64,000 nt of DNA from contig JAEWAK010000030.1 in the NCBI GenBank assembly GCA_023391695.1, forward strand, positions 1-64,000, given 5' to 3'. The notes under the pieces were generated by a model that did no database searches, was not told the origin of the DNA, and saw only the letters and a list, made by a program, of their open reading frames with translations. Both the position numbers and the translations under genes were made by a program. The DNA is from Bacillota bacterium (GTDB taxonomy: Bacteria; Bacillota; Clostridia; Lachnospirales; Lachnospiraceae). This document shows, one piece after another, positions 1 through 8,827 of this stretch (within the stretch, counting starts at the first letter, position 1; each line of letters begins with the position of its first letter).

Positions 1-129
1 CGTTCGGCGCTGGTATAATGTCTGTTGACATTACCATGTTCGCAAGCTCCCATGGTATGCGCCGCTTTGCGGCGTTGATGCGCACTCACTTCGTTCGGCG
101 CTGGTATAATGTCTGTTGACATTATACCA
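1..129. repeat. Direct repeat with palindromic arms
   Basis: A 33-base unit starting CGTTCGGCGCTGGTATAATG occurs at 1-33 and again, identical, at 92-124. The second copy continues into a perfect hairpin: TGGTATAATGTC at 102-113 pairs with GACATTATACCA at 118-129. Between the copies lie GC-rich inverted pieces (GCGCCGC/GCGGCG around 60-75). It looks like a dispersed intergenic palindromic repeat cut by the window edge. No gene is visible here. Confidence 0.6.
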
Positions 130-190
130 TAGACAGACGGATTGTCAACGGAGCCCGTATACCAATGTTTAATCGTATTTATTTAGTCAC

Positions 191-210
191 CGCGGTTCTA
201 ATGAACCGCG
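191..210. repeat. Short perfect hairpin
   Basis: CGCGGTTC (191-198) and GAACCGCG (203-210) form an 8-bp stem with a TAAT loop. There is no T-run on the plus side, so it is not clearly a terminator. It lies between the left-edge repeats and the membrane protein gene. Confidence 0.45.
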
Positions 211-376
211 TATTTATGCGCTTATGCACACAAAATATGCATGCATATTTCAAGCATGTTTTTCAATGCTCCGCGCTGATTTATTCGAAATCCTGCTTCA
301 GCATGTTTTTTACGTTCTTTTCCCGGAGATACTAAATCGTACGAATATTCTTTTATTCTACGCTCATACTAAGTTC

Positions 377-775
377 ATGAAAAAATGTTTCTTAAGTAAT
401 TTTTTATTGTGCGGACTCAGTGGCTGGTGTATGGAATGCTTTTGGACCGGGCTTCATTCCGTCATAACTCATAAGGATAAAGCTTTGCTGTGCCGTACCT
501 CTGTCTGGATGTTCCCTATCTATGGCATGGCTGCATGTTTAAATCCTGTTTGCAAAAAGCTGAAAGACAAGAGTGCTCTCATTCGAGGAGGTGTTTATGC
601 AATTTTTATCTTTTTTACGGAATTCTTTACGGGAAATCTATTAAAAAAATTCGGAGCATGCCCTTGGGATTACAGCAAATCAAAATTAAATTACAAAGGA
701 TTAATCCGGCTTGATTTTGCACCGGCCTGGTTTTTAGTTGGATTATACTATGAAAAACTATTAAACCGGCCCTAA
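377..775 (+). CDS. Small CmpB-type (ABC_trans_CmpB) membrane protein
   Basis: An integral membrane protein of about 132 residues resembling the CmpB/'putative ABC transporter permease' family (PF06541 type). Those proteins carry a Gly-Trp-x-x-Glu motif in the first helix, a Pro-Ile-Tyr-Gly motif, and a Trp-Asp-Tyr-Ser motif. All three are visible here as GWCMECFW, FPIYGMAA and PWDYSKSKLN. The reading frame stays open upstream to 224, but homologues begin just before the GW motif, so the ATG at 377 is preferred. No convincing ribosome binding site precedes it. The biochemical role of the family is not established despite its name. It stands alone, followed by an inverted repeat. Translation is uncertain because the start context is weak. 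Confidence 0.6.
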   Translation: MKKCFLSNFLLCGLSGWCMECFWTGLHSVITHKDKALLCRTSVWMFPIYGMAACLNPVCKKLKDKSALIRGGVYAIFIFFTEFFTGNLLKKFGACPWDYSKSKLNYKGLIRLDFAPAWFLVGLYYEKLLNRP

Positions 776-789
776 AAATCAAATTCAAA

Positions 790-867
790 TAACATACTCT
801 GTATGAAATGAATACCGTTTTATAAACTTCATACTTCCGCCAAGACCAAGTATTACAGAGTATGTTA
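790..867. repeat. 14-bp inverted repeat downstream of the CmpB-like gene
   Basis: TAACATACTCTGTA (790-803) is exactly reverse-complementary to 854-867. The 50-base spacer contains a second smaller dyad (TATGAA/TTCATA). It may be a long-armed terminator or a small inverted-repeat element. No T-run follows, so the role is open. Confidence 0.5.
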
Positions 868-977
868 ACCAAAGCCGGTTTATAAACCCTGTCACCATCT
901 TATAAAACAGTTTAAATAAATGAAAAATAAGGTTCTCTTTTTATTTATTATTTGCTATAATAGCTTGTGAATTACCA

Positions 978-1105
978 CCACTTAATCTACGATTTGAAGT
1001 GGGGGCTTCTGTGAAATAGCTGTATTTAAGTTTCCACCTGGCTGCTGAGCCAGGCAACCCTTTATCCCAGTATCTTTTTTACTGCAGGTTTTATAAAGAT
1101 ACTGG
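978..1105 (+). other. Chain of three hairpins, possible IS200/IS605-type end remnant
   Basis: Three stem-loops follow one another: CCACTT/AAGTGG (978-1002, followed by GGGCTTC), CCTGGCT/AGCCAGG (1037-1054), and CCAGTATCTTT/AAAGATACTGG (1067-1105). The first, with its GAAGTGGGGGCTTC ending, resembles the conserved right-end hairpin of IS200/IS605-family elements and their omega RNAs. No tnpA or tnpB gene is present. It could instead be a structured leader for the following gene. Confidence 0.35.
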
Positions 1106-1194
1106 CAGATATCTGAGTAAATAAGTTAAAAATGTAAAATTAATATATAATGCCATAAAAGTAAAAAAACATCATTGAAAAGAGGAGGTATTCC

Positions 1195-2388
1195 ATGCTT
1201 AAAGCTGTTATATTTGATATGGACGGTGTATTGATCGACAGCGAACCGCTTCATGCAAAAGCCGCCGTATTAGCTCTAAATCACTATGGATATCATGTAA
1301 CCATCGAATATTGTTATCAATTTATAGGTTCCACAACCGTACATATGCTGGAAACAATTAAAAAAGATTATAAAGTTACCTTATCGATCGAAGAACTGCT
1401 GGCCATTTACCGGGAAACCTTGCATAAGTTAATTAAAACGGAAGGTTATGACCCAATTCCTTATACCAAAGAATTAATTATTGACTTATATAAACACGGT
1501 ATTAAACTGGCTATTGCATCTTCATCTACAGGCAAAGAAATTGAAGCCGTCACAAAAGCCCTTGGTATCAAGAAGTATTTTACCAAATTGGTCAGCGGTA
1601 ATACGGTAAATCGCCCGAAACCTGCGCCGGACATATTCTTAAAGGCAGCAGAGGAACTGGGTATGAACACGGATGAATGCATTATTATAGAAGATTCCTA
1701 TAATGGTGTATGTTCTGCGGTTTCTGCCGGTATACCAGTGATAGGATTTGTGAATGAACATTCCGGTAAACAGGATTTATCTGCTGCTTCGGTTCTGGTA
1801 GAGGGCTTTGAGGAAATAAACTATAAATTTATTGATAATGTGTATTTACGTGCCCATAATATACCAGTAACCATTGCAAAAACCAACCGCTTAATCATCC
1901 GTGAATTATCTATAGGTGATATACCCGTAATATATCAGATTTATCAGAATCCCGAAGTTAAAAAATATATTCCGGATCTCGACGAATATTTGGAAAATGA
2001 AATTGAAAAGCATAAAGCATATATCAAAAATGTATATAATTTTTACGGTTACGGCCTTTGGGGCGTGTTCCATAAAGAGACAGGAGAATTAATCGGAAGA
2101 TGCGGGATTCAGAATACGGTAATAAATGAAAGGGCGGAAATAGAACTTGGCTATGTCCTGGATGTAAACCATTGGGGCTATGGATATGCCCTTGAATGCT
2201 TGAGAGCAATACTTGATTATTCCTTCCGTGAACTGCACCTGGATCGGATTGCAGCCCTGATCCACCCTCTTAATATAAGGTCTGTCAAGGTTGCAGAATC
2301 CATCGGTATGAAAAAAGACCGGATGATTTCAAAAGACGGGAATGATTTATTTCTCTATTTGATACATTCTTCCGAATTAAAAATCTGA
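1195..2388 (+). CDS. HAD phosphatase/phosphomutase fused to GNAT acetyltransferase
   Basis: A two-domain cytosolic protein of 397 residues. Residues 1 to about 215 form a HAD hydrolase of the beta-phosphoglucomutase-like subclass: motif I is DMDGVLIDSE with the nucleophile and acid/base Asp, motif II lies in IASSS, the Lys is in NRPKPAPDIF, and the acidic motif IV is in IIEDSYNGV. Residues from about 225 form a RimJ/RimL-like GNAT domain: TNRLIIREL start, NHWGYGYALE acetyl-CoA loop, and NIRSVKVAESIGM near the end. A strong AGAGGAGG lies 8 bases before the ATG. Substrates cannot be read from sequence. The fusion suggests a phosphorylated and acetylated small molecule or nucleotide-sugar-like compound, but this is inference. 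It is monocistronic, between hairpin regions. Confidence 0.88.
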   Translation: MLKAVIFDMDGVLIDSEPLHAKAAVLALNHYGYHVTIEYCYQFIGSTTVHMLETIKKDYKVTLSIEELLAIYRETLHKLIKTEGYDPIPYTKELIIDLYKHGIKLAIASSSTGKEIEAVTKALGIKKYFTKLVSGNTVNRPKPAPDIFLKAAEELGMNTDECIIIEDSYNGVCSAVSAGIPVIGFVNEHSGKQDLSAASVLVEGFEEINYKFIDNVYLRAHNIPVTIAKTNRLIIRELSIGDIPVIYQIYQNPEVKKYIPDLDEYLENEIEKHKAYIKNVYNFYGYGLWGVFHKETGELIGRCGIQNTVINERAEIELGYVLDVNHWGYGYALECLRAILDYSFRELHLDRIAALIHPLNIRSVKVAESIGMKKDRMISKDGNDLFLYLIHSSELKI

Positions 2389-2495
2389 TGTATCTTTCTT
2401 AATTATTTTAATAAATTAGTCAAAGCGGATATTCGCAATCCGCTAAGAAGCGGGGGACTTACTTGTAAGATTAAAATAGGAATAGATCTATACAA

Positions 2496-2542
2496 CAAAA
2501 ACGAGTAGAAAATATCTGTACGATTAATTTCTGCTCGTTTTT
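2496..2542 (-). terminator. Rho-independent terminator of the lipoprotein gene
   Basis: AAAACGAGTAGAAA and TTTCTGCTCGTTTT form a long stem with one wobble pair. T-runs are present on both sides, so it may work in both directions between the convergent genes. Confidence 0.75.
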
Positions 2543-2564
2543 AACTTCCTGCGCGAATTAAAAA

Positions 2565-2960
2565 TTATCTGTTATTATTATCCGTAGTATTGTTATTATT
2601 TGTGTTATTGGTTGCATTGTCAATGTTATCTTCTACTCTGTTGATTGTGTCATCAACCGCATTTCCTGCACCGCCAACACCGGTTGTACCATTATCTATT
2701 CCGCCTGTTCCACCGGTTGTATCATTTGTTCCATTCGTAGTAGTTCCCGTTCCATTGGTTGTACCGGTCCCGTTTGTAGTACCTGTTCCATTCGTAGTAC
2801 CGGTTCCGTTCGTAGTACCATTTGTTCCATCCGTACCGTTCGTTCCGTTCTGGTCTGTTGTTGCAGAATTATTGTTGCCGTCATCCGTTGTTGTACAAGC
2901 TGTAAAAGTCAGAAATGTCAGGCAGCAGATTGCCATTAACAAATATAATCTTTTTTTCAT
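2565..2960 (-). CDS. Low-complexity lipoprotein with Gly-Thr-Asn repeats
   Basis: A predicted exported lipoprotein of 131 residues. It has an N-terminal signal (MKKRLYLLMAICCLTFLTF) with a lipobox ending in TAC at Cys 22, then about 60 residues of GTTNGT repeats, and a C-terminal segment (AVDDTINRVEDNIDNAT) that could form an amphipathic helix, ending in an Asn-rich tail. No catalytic domain is seen. A GGAGGAG site precedes the start. The repeats probably act as a flexible spacer from membrane to wall. The helix is reminiscent of small spore or envelope lipoproteins, but I do not assign a family. The repeat is codon-level as well as protein-level (GTAGTACC/GGTACTAC units), so length variation between strains is likely. 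Confidence 0.7.
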   Translation of the reverse strand: MKKRLYLLMAICCLTFLTFTACTTTDDGNNNSATTDQNGTNGTDGTNGTTNGTGTTNGTGTTNGTGTTNGTGTTTNGTNDTTGGTGGIDNGTTGVGGAGNAVDDTINRVEDNIDNATNNTNNNNTTDNNNR

Positions 2961-3084
2961 GGATACTCCTCCTAAAAAATATTTAATTTTACGCGTTTAG
3001 TATCCCACAAATCAAATTATTTATGCATACTTGTTTATGATTAAATCAATAAATAAGGTATATTATTGAAATAACATCAAAAAT

Positions 3085-3903
3085 TTACAATATCTTTTTA
3101 GATTCATTCGTATCTTCATTATCCGCTGATGAAAATTCCAGCATATTACTGCGAAAACGAAGCGGCAGATTATTCCTTTGTAATTTAAAATTTTTACGTT
3201 CTTCAATAGCGATCGTATTAAAAAAAGTCTTCCATAATAGACGGAAATTTTCTTCCTGTTCCGATAATTCATCAAACCTGTCCAGGTTTAAATTATCCGC
3301 CAAAGTATATATCCAGGGAAAACCGCTGCGGTGAATGACTGCTGTTTTCCTTTTTTCGTCATATATTATAAAATCTTCCAGGTTTAAACGGTCGGCAAAA
3401 TGGGGCGCTATAAGACGCAGTATATCATTCTTCGGCTTGATTTTTGACATCAGGATCTTATTTTTTCCTTCCGTAAAACGTACAAACCCCAGAAAATGAT
3501 GGGCTTCATTCGAAACAATCCGGTTCATGTTAAATATATTTAATACCGTATCATTGTTAAGATGATTCACAATAGCCGGTCCTATGGAAAAACCCAGTAT
3601 AAGAAACCGGTAAATACTATCGCCCTTCCAGGCTTCATCCGATAACGCGGCATGGCATATCATTTCAAAGGCTTCTTCCGAAATTTTATTCATTACGGCT
3701 TTCGACACTTTTTCGGTCTTTTCTTCTTCACCTGTCACATAGATATATTCGGAAAATAATTCCATATTAAAATTTTCACTGCCTGTCTGCCGGACCTGAA
3801 TTCGGATATTGTCATGGCCGTATCTGCTGCTCCAGGCATCATATATAGCGGTAAATATACCATCAATACTGTCTTCACACATATATATTCTTTTCGTAAT
3901 CAT
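3085..3903 (-). CDS. DUF4130 / TIGR03915-type DNA metabolism protein
   Basis: A protein of 272 residues that pairs with the upstream radical SAM gene. The N-terminal motif YMCEDSIDGIFTAIYDAW and overall length fit the DUF4130 (TIGR03915, 'probable DNA metabolism protein') family, which is found fused or adjacent to uracil-DNA glycosylase-like or radical SAM partners. Its ATG overlaps the stop of the upstream gene by 4 bases, so translation is coupled; CAGGAG lies 9 bases upstream. The presumed role is repair or modification of DNA with its partner. Regulation is probably by the LexA-like boxes upstream of the operon. The function of the family is not experimentally settled. Confidence 0.8.
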   Translation of the reverse strand: MITKRIYMCEDSIDGIFTAIYDAWSSRYGHDNIRIQVRQTGSENFNMELFSEYIYVTGEEEKTEKVSKAVMNKISEEAFEMICHAALSDEAWKGDSIYRFLILGFSIGPAIVNHLNNDTVLNIFNMNRIVSNEAHHFLGFVRFTEGKNKILMSKIKPKNDILRLIAPHFADRLNLEDFIIYDEKRKTAVIHRSGFPWIYTLADNLNLDRFDELSEQEENFRLLWKTFFNTIAIEERKNFKLQRNNLPLRFRSNMLEFSSADNEDTNESKKIL

Positions 3904-5333
3904 ATGGACAAACTCCTGATACCCGTATTATTCGCAGTATTAAAATTCATATCATCAAATAAAGATAATTGCTGGTAAAGATTACTTCCTTCGATTCCAA
4001 AAGGTAATCTTTCTTTTATGCTGACTAATTGGTTGGTGATATAATTTTCCTCCAGTTTTATGGGATACATCATCTTTCCCCCGCAGGTAATAAAATAGAG
4101 GGCTCTTTTTAACACAACTCCGATTTTTTTTAAATCTTCAAAACGCAGATTACCGGCCTTCCTTGCTTTTACAATTCTCTGGGCCGATTTAACCCCAATA
4201 CCCGGGACTCTTAATAAAGTATAATAATCCGCTTTATTAACTTCCACCGGAAATCCTTCCAGATGCCCCAAAGCCCAGTTACACTTAGGATCCATCAGAA
4301 TATTAAAATTAGGCCTGGCCTCTGTTAACAGTTCGGAGGCCTGAAACCCATAGAACCGGAGCAGCCAGTCAGCCTGGTATAAACGGTGCTCCCGGAGCAG
4401 GGGCGGTCCGCCGGGAAGGGAAGGAAGTAAACTGTCTTCATTCACTTTCACATAAGCGGAATAAAATACCCTTTTTAGATCAAATTTCTGATATAATGCC
4501 TCGGCCACGGTAATAATCTGGTAATCGTTCTCAGGCGTTGCACCTATAATCATCTGGGTACTCTGCCCTGCTGGTACAAACCCTCTGTTAACAGCCGGAC
4601 GACTGACCAGTCCAAGGACGGAGGAGGCAGAACTTGTAATATTGGCATCCTTTTCTTTAAAATTATCCGGCAACAGTAAGCTATCCTGTTTTCTTTTTGC
4701 GTCCCCCAGGCGTCCATATGCCTGTCCTCCCTGGGCTTCATAACGGCCCAGCTGTATCTGTTTCATGGGTTTTAAGATGTTTTTACGGCTTTTGTGGGGA
4801 GCTAAATGCCTTAAACCGTCAGCTGTGGGCAGCTCCAGGTTAACACTCATACGGTCCGCATACCAGCCGGTCATCTCGATCAAGGAGGGATCGGCACCGG
4901 GTACTGCCTTACAATGTATATATCCGTTAAAATGATGGACCTCCCGAAGCATCTTTAAAGTATTGCACATTAATTCCATAGTATAATTAGGACTGACCAG
5001 TACGCCGGAACTTAAAAACAGTCCTTCAATATAATTTCTCCGGTAAAACTCCATAGTTAAGGTACATACTTCTTCCGGTGAAAAAGAAGCCCTTACAATA
5101 TCATTGGAAGAACGGTTCAGACAATACTTACAGTCAAAGATGCATTCGTTAGTCAACAATATCTTTAATAACGATATACATCTGCCGTCTGCGGAAAAGG
5201 TATGACAGATACCGCAGGCCACCGAGTTGCCAATACCTCCGGGAGAACCGCTCCTGTCCACGCCGCTGGAAGTACAGGCCACATCATACTTGGCAGCATC
5301 CGACAGTATCTCTAATTTTTTCTGTATTGACAT
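3900..5333 (-). CDS. Radical SAM protein linked to DNA repair (TIGR03916 type)
   Basis: A radical SAM enzyme of about 477 residues. The cluster motif is CIFDCKYC (C-x3-C-x2-C), binding the 4Fe-4S cluster that cleaves SAM. A helix-hairpin-helix element near the C-terminus (LLRVPGIGVKSAQRIVKAR) supports DNA binding. Together these fit the 'putative DNA modification/repair radical SAM' family. The frame is open to 5378, but the LexA-like palindrome covers that end. The ATG at 5333 has AGGAG 3 bases upstream, and 5357 is the alternative start. It is followed by the DUF4130 gene with a 4-base overlap, forming a two-gene repair operon. The substrate is unknown. Confidence 0.82.
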   Translation of the reverse strand: MSIQKKLEILSDAAKYDVACTSSGVDRSGSPGGIGNSVACGICHTFSADGRCISLLKILLTNECIFDCKYCLNRSSNDIVRASFSPEEVCTLTMEFYRRNYIEGLFLSSGVLVSPNYTMELMCNTLKMLREVHHFNGYIHCKAVPGADPSLIEMTGWYADRMSVNLELPTADGLRHLAPHKSRKNILKPMKQIQLGRYEAQGGQAYGRLGDAKRKQDSLLLPDNFKEKDANITSSASSVLGLVSRPAVNRGFVPAGQSTQMIIGATPENDYQIITVAEALYQKFDLKRVFYSAYVKVNEDSLLPSLPGGPPLLREHRLYQADWLLRFYGFQASELLTEARPNFNILMDPKCNWALGHLEGFPVEVNKADYYTLLRVPGIGVKSAQRIVKARKAGNLRFEDLKKIGVVLKRALYFITCGGKMMYPIKLEENYITNQLVSIKERLPFGIEGSNLYQQLSLFDDMNFNTANNTGIRSLSI

Positions 5334-5374
5334 ATTCTCCTGAATAATTACGCTCATTGTCTTCATCTCGCTTT

Positions 5375-5390
5375 GCAAACATTTGTTTGC
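5375..5390. promoter_or_regulatory. LexA-like palindrome 1
   Basis: GCAAACATTTGTTTGC is a perfect palindrome with an AAC-N4-GTT core. This matches Firmicutes SOS boxes (GAAC-N4-GTTC/T) except for G to A in one half. It lies just upstream of the radical SAM/DUF4130 operon. Confidence 0.5.
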
Positions 5391-5431
5391 TTTATTGTAT
5401 CACTTCCTTCCAAATTAATCAAGTAATTTCA

Positions 5432-5443
5432 GAACATTTGTTT
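5432..5443. promoter_or_regulatory. LexA-like box 2
   Basis: GAACATTTGTTT exactly fits GAAC-N4-GTTT, the form of SOS box described in clostridia. It sits 42 bases upstream of box 1, in the gap between the exporter operon and the repair operon. Two related boxes in one promoter support LexA control. Confidence 0.6.
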
Positions 5444-5446
5444 GTA

Positions 5447-6613
5447 TTAATAATTATTTTGTCTTTTATTTTTACCGACAACCAGGGTTAAAGAAAATAA
5501 AGCGGCTGCAAAACCCATCTGGATGAGCATGTAAAAAATTATATTTTTCAGGTTATCCCAGTTAAAGCGGCTTAAACCCGCTATGGTGTCATTGGCTTTG
5601 ACAAACCAGTATACCGGGGTAAAACTTGCTAATTTTAGCACCGGCTCTCCCAAAATAATCTGAGGAACAAATGCACCGCTGATAAAACTCAGCCCCAGCG
5701 GAAGCACATGGGATATGGCATAGTTCGCCCCTTTCTTTTTTACCAGCATGGCTGCCAGATAACTGATACTTAAAGCACTTATGGAGAAAATAATTATATT
5801 CAGCCAATAAAGCCAGACATTTCCATTTATATTTTTATTATCATTAATAAAAAATCCAAACAGGATAAAAAACAGGTCAAAAATCAATACAAAGATAATA
5901 TTGCCGCTAATTAACTGAAAATTCATATCCTTATGGGTCATGGGAGTTACCATGTTTCTTCTCATAATATCCACATTATGAAACGTCAGCATAATCATAC
6001 CGACTCCCAGCAGGCAGCAGCTTAACATAATATAGGCCGCCGTATTAAAATATTGATTATAAAAACGGTTATCCCGGCCTTCATTTTCATTCATTTCTAA
6101 GGAAACTTCGGACTTGACATCTAAATCCTGTCTTATATAGGATACTAATTCTTCTTCTGAAATATTCGGTATGGTATTCAGATATATTCCGGCTGTATTT
6201 AAATAATTATTTACCGCATTGTCAACCGACAGATTATAGGTTTCATCCGGTACGGCTTTTTTCTCTAATTCAACTTCCCTGCCTGCCATAAAATCTTTCC
6301 CGAAATCATAAGGTATTGTAAGGATATATTCCACTTCACGGAAAAACAGGGCATCTGCCAAATCATTTTCCTGATTACCATAATCTTTAAAGTCACAATA
6401 GCCGTTTAAATAGTCCAGTAAGTCCTGAACCAGTATGCTGTCACCGTCATAATTTACCAGGGCCGTTTCGACCCTGGTTTCTTCATAAACGGTTACATAC
6501 TCCCTTTGGCTTCCCACTATTATAAAAATCAATACTGAGAAAATAACTGCATATATAATCAAAGCAGGTGCAACACTTTTTAATAATTTTAAATATAATT
6601 TAAATACTTGCAT
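5447..6613 (-). CDS. ABC-2 type exporter permease (second subunit)
   Basis: A membrane protein of about 388 residues of the ABC-2 family (YhaP/NatB-like). It has one N-terminal helix (APALIIYAVIFSVLIFIIV), a large extracytoplasmic domain of about 160 residues, and five or so helices from residue 185. The ATG at 6613 has AGGAGG 8 bases upstream and overlaps the previous gene by 14 bases, which implies coupled translation. With the neighbouring permease and ATPase it would form an exporter, probably for a peptide, antibiotic or lipid-like toxic compound; the substrate is not visible. It is the last gene of the three-gene operon and is divergent from a histidine kinase. Confidence 0.83.
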   Translation of the reverse strand: MQVFKLYLKLLKSVAPALIIYAVIFSVLIFIIVGSQREYVTVYEETRVETALVNYDGDSILVQDLLDYLNGYCDFKDYGNQENDLADALFFREVEYILTIPYDFGKDFMAGREVELEKKAVPDETYNLSVDNAVNNYLNTAGIYLNTIPNISEEELVSYIRQDLDVKSEVSLEMNENEGRDNRFYNQYFNTAAYIMLSCCLLGVGMIMLTFHNVDIMRRNMVTPMTHKDMNFQLISGNIIFVLIFDLFFILFGFFINDNKNINGNVWLYWLNIIIFSISALSISYLAAMLVKKKGANYAISHVLPLGLSFISGAFVPQIILGEPVLKLASFTPVYWFVKANDTIAGLSRFNWDNLKNIIFYMLIQMGFAAALFSLTLVVGKNKRQNNY

Positions 6614-7736
6614 ATTCTCTCCTCCTGACTTCAAAATAGGTAATTACCCAAAATATCACCGTAAGGACACACAGCATGAAAATATTCTGGAATACTTTCC
6701 CGTACCCATCGTAATAATATAAACAATAAAAGGCATCCGTAATCAGGCTGGAAGGGTTTAAATAACCGACAACCGGTGCTTTCGTGGCTATGACATATTT
6801 AATGTCCACTATTATCATGCCGGACAGGAAACCTCCGCCCAATATGATAACATTTAATATGGCCCCCCTGACTTTAATATTGGCTTTTACTACTACACAC
6901 ACCATTGCACCTAAGGAAATTCCGCATAAGGAACCTGCCGCACAGGTTAATAATATCATACCGATACGGTCTCCAAAATCGATACCTAATATTTTATTCA
7001 GGAATATCAGTAAAAAAAGGAGACTTAAAAAATGAAGGGTAAAAGCGGCCAGTAGATTGCAGGAAAGCAGCTTCATTTTATGAATGGGTGAAACATTGAT
7101 CCTGGCTCCGACCGCCGACTGGTTTGCCTGTATATCCACCATTTCCCGAAAGCCCCAATTGGTTCCGAACATGCAGGCCAAGCCAATCAGGGTATAAAAA
7201 TATATCAGAGTATAATTCGGATTTCTGTCCCGGGCCCCCTCATCCGTGACATAGTTCTTATAATCAGTAAGGTTTTTCAAAAATTTATTATTTCCCACCC
7301 CCGGATATAAGGATAATATGTTTTTTGCAGTCCGGCTTATACGCAGATAATTATCCACGCAGGCTTTCAGTATGGATTGTTCTATTCCATTATTTTTAAT
7401 ATAAAGGACCGGTGTATCGGAAAAGACGATATACCCGGCAATTTTATTGTTTTGCAGCATTGCTTTGGAGGTTTCCAGGTTTTCCGTCCGTACCGTAAAT
7501 AAATTCCTGTTATCCGTTAAGCGGGCCGTTTTAAGGGCATCCACAAACTCGCCCGATGCACCGCTTTCCGTTACAACGGCAACCGGTATGGTTTTTATGC
7601 TCTCCCCGCTGCCCAGATTATTAAATCCCATATAGAAAAACATAGCCAGTAATACCGGGAATCCGAAGGACCAGAACAGCGTATCATAATCCCTGCATAA
7701 ACACTTGATTCTTGTTTTATATAGTCGAAAAACCAT
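6600..7736 (-). CDS. ABC-2 type exporter permease (first subunit)
   Basis: A 378-residue permease of the same topology as its neighbour: a first helix near residues 20-37, an extracytoplasmic domain of about 150 residues, then a cluster of five or six helices. A GGAGAT site precedes the ATG. Two similar but diverged permeases suggest a heterodimeric transmembrane unit served by the single ATPase upstream. The gap of 16 bases to the ATPase supports one operon. Confidence 0.83.
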   Translation of the reverse strand: MVFRLYKTRIKCLCRDYDTLFWSFGFPVLLAMFFYMGFNNLGSGESIKTIPVAVVTESGASGEFVDALKTARLTDNRNLFTVRTENLETSKAMLQNNKIAGYIVFSDTPVLYIKNNGIEQSILKACVDNYLRISRTAKNILSLYPGVGNNKFLKNLTDYKNYVTDEGARDRNPNYTLIYFYTLIGLACMFGTNWGFREMVDIQANQSAVGARINVSPIHKMKLLSCNLLAAFTLHFLSLLFLLIFLNKILGIDFGDRIGMILLTCAAGSLCGISLGAMVCVVVKANIKVRGAILNVIILGGGFLSGMIIVDIKYVIATKAPVVGYLNPSSLITDAFYCLYYYDGYGKVFQNIFMLCVLTVIFWVITYFEVRRREYASI

Positions 7737-7752
7737 GAGTCTATCTCCTTTC

Positions 7753-8685
7753 CTAATCCCTTAATTCCTTGCCGGTTATCTCCAGGAATACATCGTTTAA
7801 GGTCGGCATCTCGGTATAAATTTTACCGAAATTAACATCATGGCTTTGTAAATAATCCAGGACGTGAATTAAATTATTCTTACCTTTTTTCGACTTTAGC
7901 ACCAAAAGATTATCATTATAATCCACATAGGTAATATTGGAAATATGCCGCATCTCCTCAAGTTGTTCTTCCTTAAGGTTATATGCCTCCACCGTGATTT
8001 TTTCACCCAGGGAAATCATATTTTTCAGCTCATCCTTTGTCCCGGTCGCTATCACTTTCCCTTTATCAATAATTGATATCCTGGTACAGAGCTGTTCCAC
8101 TTCCTCCATATAATGGGAGGTATAAATAATCGTCGCACCGTTTTCATTCAGTTTCTTAATCCCCTCCAGTATCTTATTCCTGCTCTGGGGATCAACGGCA
8201 ACGGTTGGTTCATCCAATATAATTAACTTCGGCTTATGTGCTATGCCGCAGGCTATATTTAATCTGCGCAAAAGTCCGCCGCTTAATTTTTTGGGGTGGA
8301 ACTTGATAAAATCCTGCAGGGATACAAATTCTATAGCTTCCTCGGTAAGCTGTTTCACTTCTTTTTTATCTTTAACATATAAACTGCAGAAATAGGATAT
8401 ATTCTCATATACTGTTAATTCCTCAAATACGGCGACATTCTGCATGATAATCCCAATATTTTTCTTAATATCATAGGCATCCGGCCGCATGGGTTTTCCA
8501 AATATCCCGATACTTCCCTTATCGTATTTTAATAAGGACAGCATACAGTTTATTGCAGTTGTTTTGCCCGATCCGTTAGGACCTAAAAGGCCGAAGATTT
8601 CCCCTTCTTCCACAGCCAGGTTAAAATGGTCCAGGGCAACTAATTTATCATATCTTTTTACTAAGTTTTTCACCTCTACAATCAT
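7753..8685 (-). CDS. ABC exporter ATP-binding protein
   Basis: A 310-residue ABC ATPase of the drug/antibiotic export (CcmA/NatA) type. Walker A is GPNGSGKTT, the Q-loop is IIMQNVAVFEEL, the signature is LSGGLLRRLNIA, Walker B is LIILDEPTVAVDP, and the switch His is in YTSHYMEEVEQL. A C-terminal regulatory extension of about 90 residues ends at a typical NDVFLEITGKE motif. The ATG at 8685 follows GGAGGAAT. The frame extends upstream to 8739 without a start of comparable quality. It is the first gene of the exporter operon. A palindromic operator at 8828-8845 and the divergent two-component system suggest that exposure to the compound induces expression. Confidence 0.9.
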   Translation of the reverse strand: MIVEVKNLVKRYDKLVALDHFNLAVEEGEIFGLLGPNGSGKTTAINCMLSLLKYDKGSIGIFGKPMRPDAYDIKKNIGIIMQNVAVFEELTVYENISYFCSLYVKDKKEVKQLTEEAIEFVSLQDFIKFHPKKLSGGLLRRLNIACGIAHKPKLIILDEPTVAVDPQSRNKILEGIKKLNENGATIIYTSHYMEEVEQLCTRISIIDKGKVIATGTKDELKNMISLGEKITVEAYNLKEEQLEEMRHISNITYVDYNDNLLVLKSKKGKNNLIHVLDYLQSHDVNFGKIYTEMPTLNDVFLEITGKELRD

Positions 8686-8827
8686 TTCTATTCCTCCAAC
8701 CATATTTTTTTTACCGTTAATATCTCTATTTTGTATCACCGGTACAGCCCTTTTTATGGTTTCTATACCGGATTTTTCTTTTTAAGTATAATATACCTTA
8801 TCCTATTTTTCTTTCACAGTGAAGAAC

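Noticed and set aside
2590..3000. 136-codon frame antisense to the lipoprotein
   Set aside because: It mirrors the Gly-Thr repeat of the real gene; no ribosome binding site and no domain.
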